From Galerina marginata (Eukaryota; Basidiomycota; Agaricomycetes; Agaricales; Galerinaceae): a stretch of 64,000 nucleotides of DNA. Every line of letters begins with the position of its first letter. Position 1 is the first letter of the stretch. Positions 59,961 through 64,000 of this stretch are shown here, in pieces. The stretch lies in NCBI GenBank assembly GCA_023014335.1, contig JAECYW010000007.1, forward strand, positions 2,294,001 to 2,358,000, read 5' to 3'. A model generated the notes under the pieces. That model was not told where the DNA came from. It made no database searches and saw nothing but the letters and a program-made list of their open reading frames with translations. Made by a program: the position numbers and the translations under genes.

Positions 59961-59989
59961 AGAAGGGAAATAATAATCAAGCGAAGCAT

Positions 59990-60540
59990 ATCACTTCCTT
60001 CCATCGAAAGAATAAGAAAAATTTTGAAAACGGAAACAGATAAACCAAGCTGGACGGCAATAACAACAAGGGCGTCCAAGTTGTAGTACAGCAATCGTTC
60101 AAAGGATGAAAAACGACGAAAAAAACCCTGACTCGCAGCGGCAGAAAAATGGAAGTCAATAAAAGAAGACTGAGCCGCGGAGGACTTGGAAGTAAAGTGA
60201 CAAGAAGTTAAGAGGCAGAGGAGAAGGAAAAAACATATGCATGATTGAGAACAAGGGGGAAAAAAGGGAGTGTGGTCGAGATCCAATTCCAACTCATGGA
60301 CTCAACTCCCAGTTCCGGACCAGCAATTATAGGCTTATAGGGCTCGGACGAGCGTAGTATATTCTAACCATAACGATGGAGCTCTCGTACGAAGCCCCAA
60401 GAAGAGTACCAGGAAGAAGGAGTGAGAGTCAGTTCGTACATCGGAGGATCGCCAAAGCAGAAAAACTGAGCAGAAAAGCCGAGAGGTGAAAGAAATGCAA
60501 GAAAAATCATGCGGACTGAGTTGCGGAAGGGAAGGTTGCA
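59990..60540 (-). repeat. upstream repeat block of copy E
   Basis: This matches 27580-28200: 'ggacggcaataac', then 'gatccaattccaactca', then a region ending in 'ccgagaggtgaaag'. It is head-to-head with copy E. Confidence 0.6.
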
Positions 60541-60649
60541 AGTTTGCACGAAACGGCGAGAGACGAACAGGCGTTGGGGAGGAAAGGAAGGAGTCGTTCA
60601 GCCTCAGCCGCTTGTATCAATTTGAACTGCCGATTGGGGGGATTTGCCA

Positions 60650-63270
60650 AATAGAGACCAACAAGGCACTGCTTGCCTCATCGCGACGCCTCTTCCTCAA
60701 GCTCGAGGTTCGGCTTCTCCTCTTCATCTAGCACCCTCCCGCCCTCCAACATCTCAACGACCTCCATTCCGAGGTCATCGTTCGACGTTGACGGCCCTGT
60801 CCATGGCAAACCCCAACTCTAGCACCCTGCCAACGCAGTTCTCGACCCATTTTGTGTCGAGCACGGGCAGCGTTTCACCCCCCAGTGGCCAACAACGGCT
60901 ACTCCGAGCTCATCGTCTACTGCGCAGCCCTCGATGACGTCGCACCCGTCAACACTCTCGTGGGCGTCGCCGTGATTCTTGACCCAGTTTGTGTCGAGCA
61001 CGGACAGCGTTTGTCTTGTGAGACTACGGCTTCTTCTGGCGGATCTAAACCGTGCGTGTCTTTCTCTTCGCATTCCTTTCCTCTTCCTCCTTTGCTTTTC
61101 TCTTCTTTCTTCTTTACCTTTTCTTCACCTTCGATTCTTGTTCTTCGTCTGTTCTGTTTCCTTTTCTTTCTTTCAACTTCAAGCCTGCATGGACTGGGAT
61201 CTGTCTGTCCTTTACCTACTTGTGCGTCATACATCATGATCCCCTGATGCCCCACCTTCTCCTGCCACATCCACGTGCGCATCAAGCGATTTGTGCCTGC
61301 CTATGCTTCACTCTGGCACCTGGGATTAGGTCGCCGGACGATCCTCCCTCTTGTTCTTTTCTTTTCTTTTTCGGGCGGTGGTATTGTTCAAGTTGGTGTC
61401 GGCCCAAGATGGAGCTTTTCTTTCGACTAGTTCTTATTTCCATTTTCCGTTTCACTTTCGTTTTTCGTTCTTGTTTCGTAGCCGGCACTGCATTGCATCT
61501 ATAGCTTGGATCGATTTCCAAGTCATTTCATTCTGTTGGCATCCACCTTTTTTGGGGCTTGGGGCCTTTCATTTGCGTTGGAATTGCCTTTTTGGATTTC
61601 GCATGTCGCGCTTCGTGTTCCACTCCCAGCTTGCTTTGCAGATTGTCTGCCTTTAGGAATCAACTCCAGCGTCACTGCCTGACGTCAGGGCTCGTTATGA
61701 ATGCGCCGTCTCCGCTCGGCTCCGTCTTGGTAGAGTATTCTTTCGGGCTTGTCTCGCGCCCACTGCGAGCGGGGTCCGCTCTTGCCTACCTGCCATCTGC
61801 TAGGACTCAAAGCAGAAGCAGAAAAAGACGGAGCACAAGGACGGGTTTCTTTGTTCAATATTTATTTATTTACTTCTTTTGCTCTATTTTCGCGCTTTTT
61901 CCGTCTCTTGGTTCTCGACGTCGCTGGAGCTTCCGCATTTTTTTTTCCGTTTCCGTTTGGTCCTTACGGGCTTATACTCTGGCCTTTTGCCTTGGGTCAT
62001 TCCTTTTTGTGATTTCTACTCCATCTTCCTATTCATTTATGCGCATACTGATTCTCTCTGGCTCGGACAAATGGATCGTCAATCCGCGGACTCCACTCGT
62101 CGCCTCCTGATCTCCCCGGCTTGGACGTGGCCGTTTGGCCGTCGTGGGGCTTTTGGCGCTCGGCACATAGGCCTCAGGACTCGTCGGTCGCTCACGTTCA
62201 AGCCTTACAGTTAGTTATCATGTCGACGATGGAGTCCTTTAGTGATGCCACCGTTTGTTTTTGTTCCATATACTTAGACTTGTGCGTTTGTTTGCTTTTT
62301 CTATTCTTTCTTTTTTCTTTCTTGTCCCAAAGGTTAACCCCAGTTCCAATGGATTCCTACTTGTTGCCTTGTCCTTCCTTCAAGGCTTAGACGAGGCCGT
62401 GCAGTTTTCATCTCCTGGGCTCGGTGGTTGCTCAACCGCAGTGAACAGTGGAGTCCTTTTGGTCTATTTATTTCTTTCCGCCCTATGCACCTAGTCTGGT
62501 GTTCTCGTTCCTTTGTTCGTTCATTTGCCTTTTCTTTTTTTATTTTATCTCTCTTTGTCGTTAAGATCTCTTCGCTTTCGGGTGGGTACAGTCAATCAGC
62601 CCACTGACGGACTCTTTTGCTTCCTCAATACTTTCTCCTGGGCTTGGACGCTGAGTCCCTTCGTTTTGACATAGAATGGTCATTATTCCGGCTCTCATTC
62701 AAGCCCTCTTGTGTATAAGCTTGTGCGAGGAGTCCGTCAGTGAAGCTTTGACGTGTAGTCGTAAGATTGGTGGGTATTCGGCCTTGGGCCTCTCCTCGTC
62801 CTTTTTTTTTTCACCTGGGATTTTTTGGTCGCGGTTTATCCATGTTTTTCACCAATTTCTTTCTTCACTTTTTATTATTATCGGGTCGTACGTAGCCTGG
62901 GCGGCATAAACCCTGTGACCTACATTTTTATTTTGCACACGAGATGGGGTGGACATCGTGCCCGTTTTGGATGGACTCTGCTTGTGCCAGCGTCTCTGTT
63001 CTCCCTGGCTTTGGCGCGTATAGCTTCTTTTTCGGTAATATATTGGGGCGCTCGTTCAAAGCCTTCTTGGTCGTTGGACATTCAAGTAGAGTCCATTCTG
63101 GATGGTTCTCACTCCCCATCTATCTCGCGTGATCTTGTTCATTTGCTCTCGCCCTTCCTTTTTTTGTTTTCGCCTTCAAGTTTCAAAGTATCCCTCAAAA
63201 ACCCTACTAACCCCTCCTTCTCCCAACTGATCCTTCGAAGACACAGACACAGTAGCTGGCATCTTTTACC
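60650..63270 (+). pseudogene. membrane-protein family copy E (decayed)
   Basis: Ser-rich and QFST-type exon remnants are present, the latter twice (about 60836 and 60980) as in copy D. The donor at 61052 is intact. A giant intron of about 2.18 kb follows, carrying at least four hairpin modules. A trace of the next exon (about 63230-63265, 'ccttcgaagacacagacaca') has lost its AG acceptor. No C-terminal exon follows. Confidence 0.65.
62086..63095 (+). repeat. array of four inverted-repeat modules in the copy E intron
   Basis: Modules lie at about 62086-62240, 62351-62457, 62606-62738 and 62973-63095. Each keeps the order GGACTC or GGATTC, AGGCTT or GGCTTGG, CAAGCC, GGAGTCC or AGAGTCC. Spacing is about 250-370 bp, like the array in the intact gene. 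Confidence 0.65.
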
Positions 63271-64000
63271 ATGTTTGCAAGCAGGTCCTGTTCAATGGAA
63301 TTTGGAATTTTAATTAGAGTAATCACCTGAAAATATCTAGACGAGAGAGGGCAGTAGCCTAAATCTTTGCTTATGATCCTTGAAAATGCCATGCATATGT
63401 CGAAGGATTGATGTCGTCTTAAGGGACACCAAGTTGAGGGTGAAGGCAGGGTGGTGGCGCGCGAACAAGCGAAGCTGCTGCTATCAGGGGCGTTTTTGAA
63501 AACGCCTCCGGTAAAGCCTAAACGGGTTTGGTCGTGGTTATGACAGCTCTAGTACCTTAGATTCCTTGTAATTTGGAAGGTAGTTTGGTAGATTATTGTT
63601 CGACTGATTTATTTGGTAATCTAGATAGTTTCAAAGGTATCGGTGTTCCTTTGTACCCTGATCGCAGCTGGCTCGACAGCTAATCGCGGATACGAGATAG
63701 AGTAATGATTTGGCATATGTATTAGACCCAAGTAGATTCGGTAATGTGATAGTTTTTACCCTAGACTCCTTCCGCTCTGAAGTATGACGGTGGAGACGAC
63801 ACAGGCCTCAAAAATGCTGGCTGGAAACTCCTCACTGGCTAATTTGAGAACAACTTTGCAGGCATAGCTAATCGGTCTAATCCTTGCAAACTCCTCCGGT
63901 GAATTTGTTCCAGTGCTATACAACTACAGAAACCATTAACGCCTGATCTGACTCAAAAGACGCAAGCGCCTCAATAGAGGACTATGCGGTAGCAAAGAGG
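63271..64000. other. no supported gene
   Basis: No recognisable coding, RNA or repeat signal was found after the end of copy E. Confidence 0.45.

Overview
The window is eukaryotic DNA from a filamentous fungus, most likely an Agaricomycete basidiomycete. Genes are split by many introns of about 45-60 bp. The protein families are typical of mushroom-forming fungi: multigene P450s, a GMC oxidase, a berberine-bridge-type oxidase and a class I sesquiterpene synthase. No ribosomal RNA, bona fide tRNA or housekeeping gene was found.

Thirteen genes can be assembled into intact models. From left to right they are: secreted GMC oxidoreductase (2599-5331, -), SDR (5666-7041, -), secreted FAD-linked oxidase (8964-10867, +), P450-1 (15000-17247, +), HSD10-like SDR (18186-19415, -), sesquiterpene synthase fused to an HMG-CoA-synthase-like domain (20199-22884, +), C2H2 zinc-finger regulator (26092-27329, +), P450-2 (30458-32731, -), EthD-like small protein (34425-34966, +), P450-3 (36473-38858, +), P450-4 (39251-41428, -), a single-pass membrane protein with a 2.2-kb intron (42769-46966, +) and P450-5 (49172-51325, +).

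The centre is a terpenoid biosynthetic cluster. The fusion enzyme has the architecture of the hirsutene synthase described from Stereum hirsutum (sesquiterpene synthase plus HMGS). All three catalytic positions of its HMGS part appear substituted, so that part is probably a pseudoenzyme. Farnesyl diphosphate would be cyclised by the N-terminal domain. Five P450s, two SDRs, a GMC oxidase and a BBE-like oxidase would then oxidise the hydrocarbon, and the zinc-finger protein is a candidate local regulator. The product is inferred from architecture only.

The second theme is repeated DNA. The membrane-protein gene at 42.8-47.0 kb has four decayed relatives, at 0.8-2.5, 28.4-30.1, 54.9-58.0 and 60.7-63.3 kb. 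Those at 54.9 and 60.7 kb lie in a tandem segmental duplication of about 5-6 kb. The giant intron shared by these copies contains serial inverted-repeat modules (outer arms GGACTC/GAGTCC, inner arms AGGCTTG/CAAGCCT) about 120-160 bp long. Four transposon-like elements without coding capacity are present: a MITE-like element with TA flanks (8078-8609), a 1.16-kb foldback element carrying tRNA-like Pol III boxes in both arms (12580-13740), an element with 8-bp target duplications 126 bp upstream of P450-2 (32857-33945), and an element full of CACGGTA motifs (56063-57654).

Long stretches (10.9-12.6, 13.8-15.0, 22.9-26.1, 35.0-36.5 and 48.5-49.2 kb) hold nothing that can be supported as a gene.
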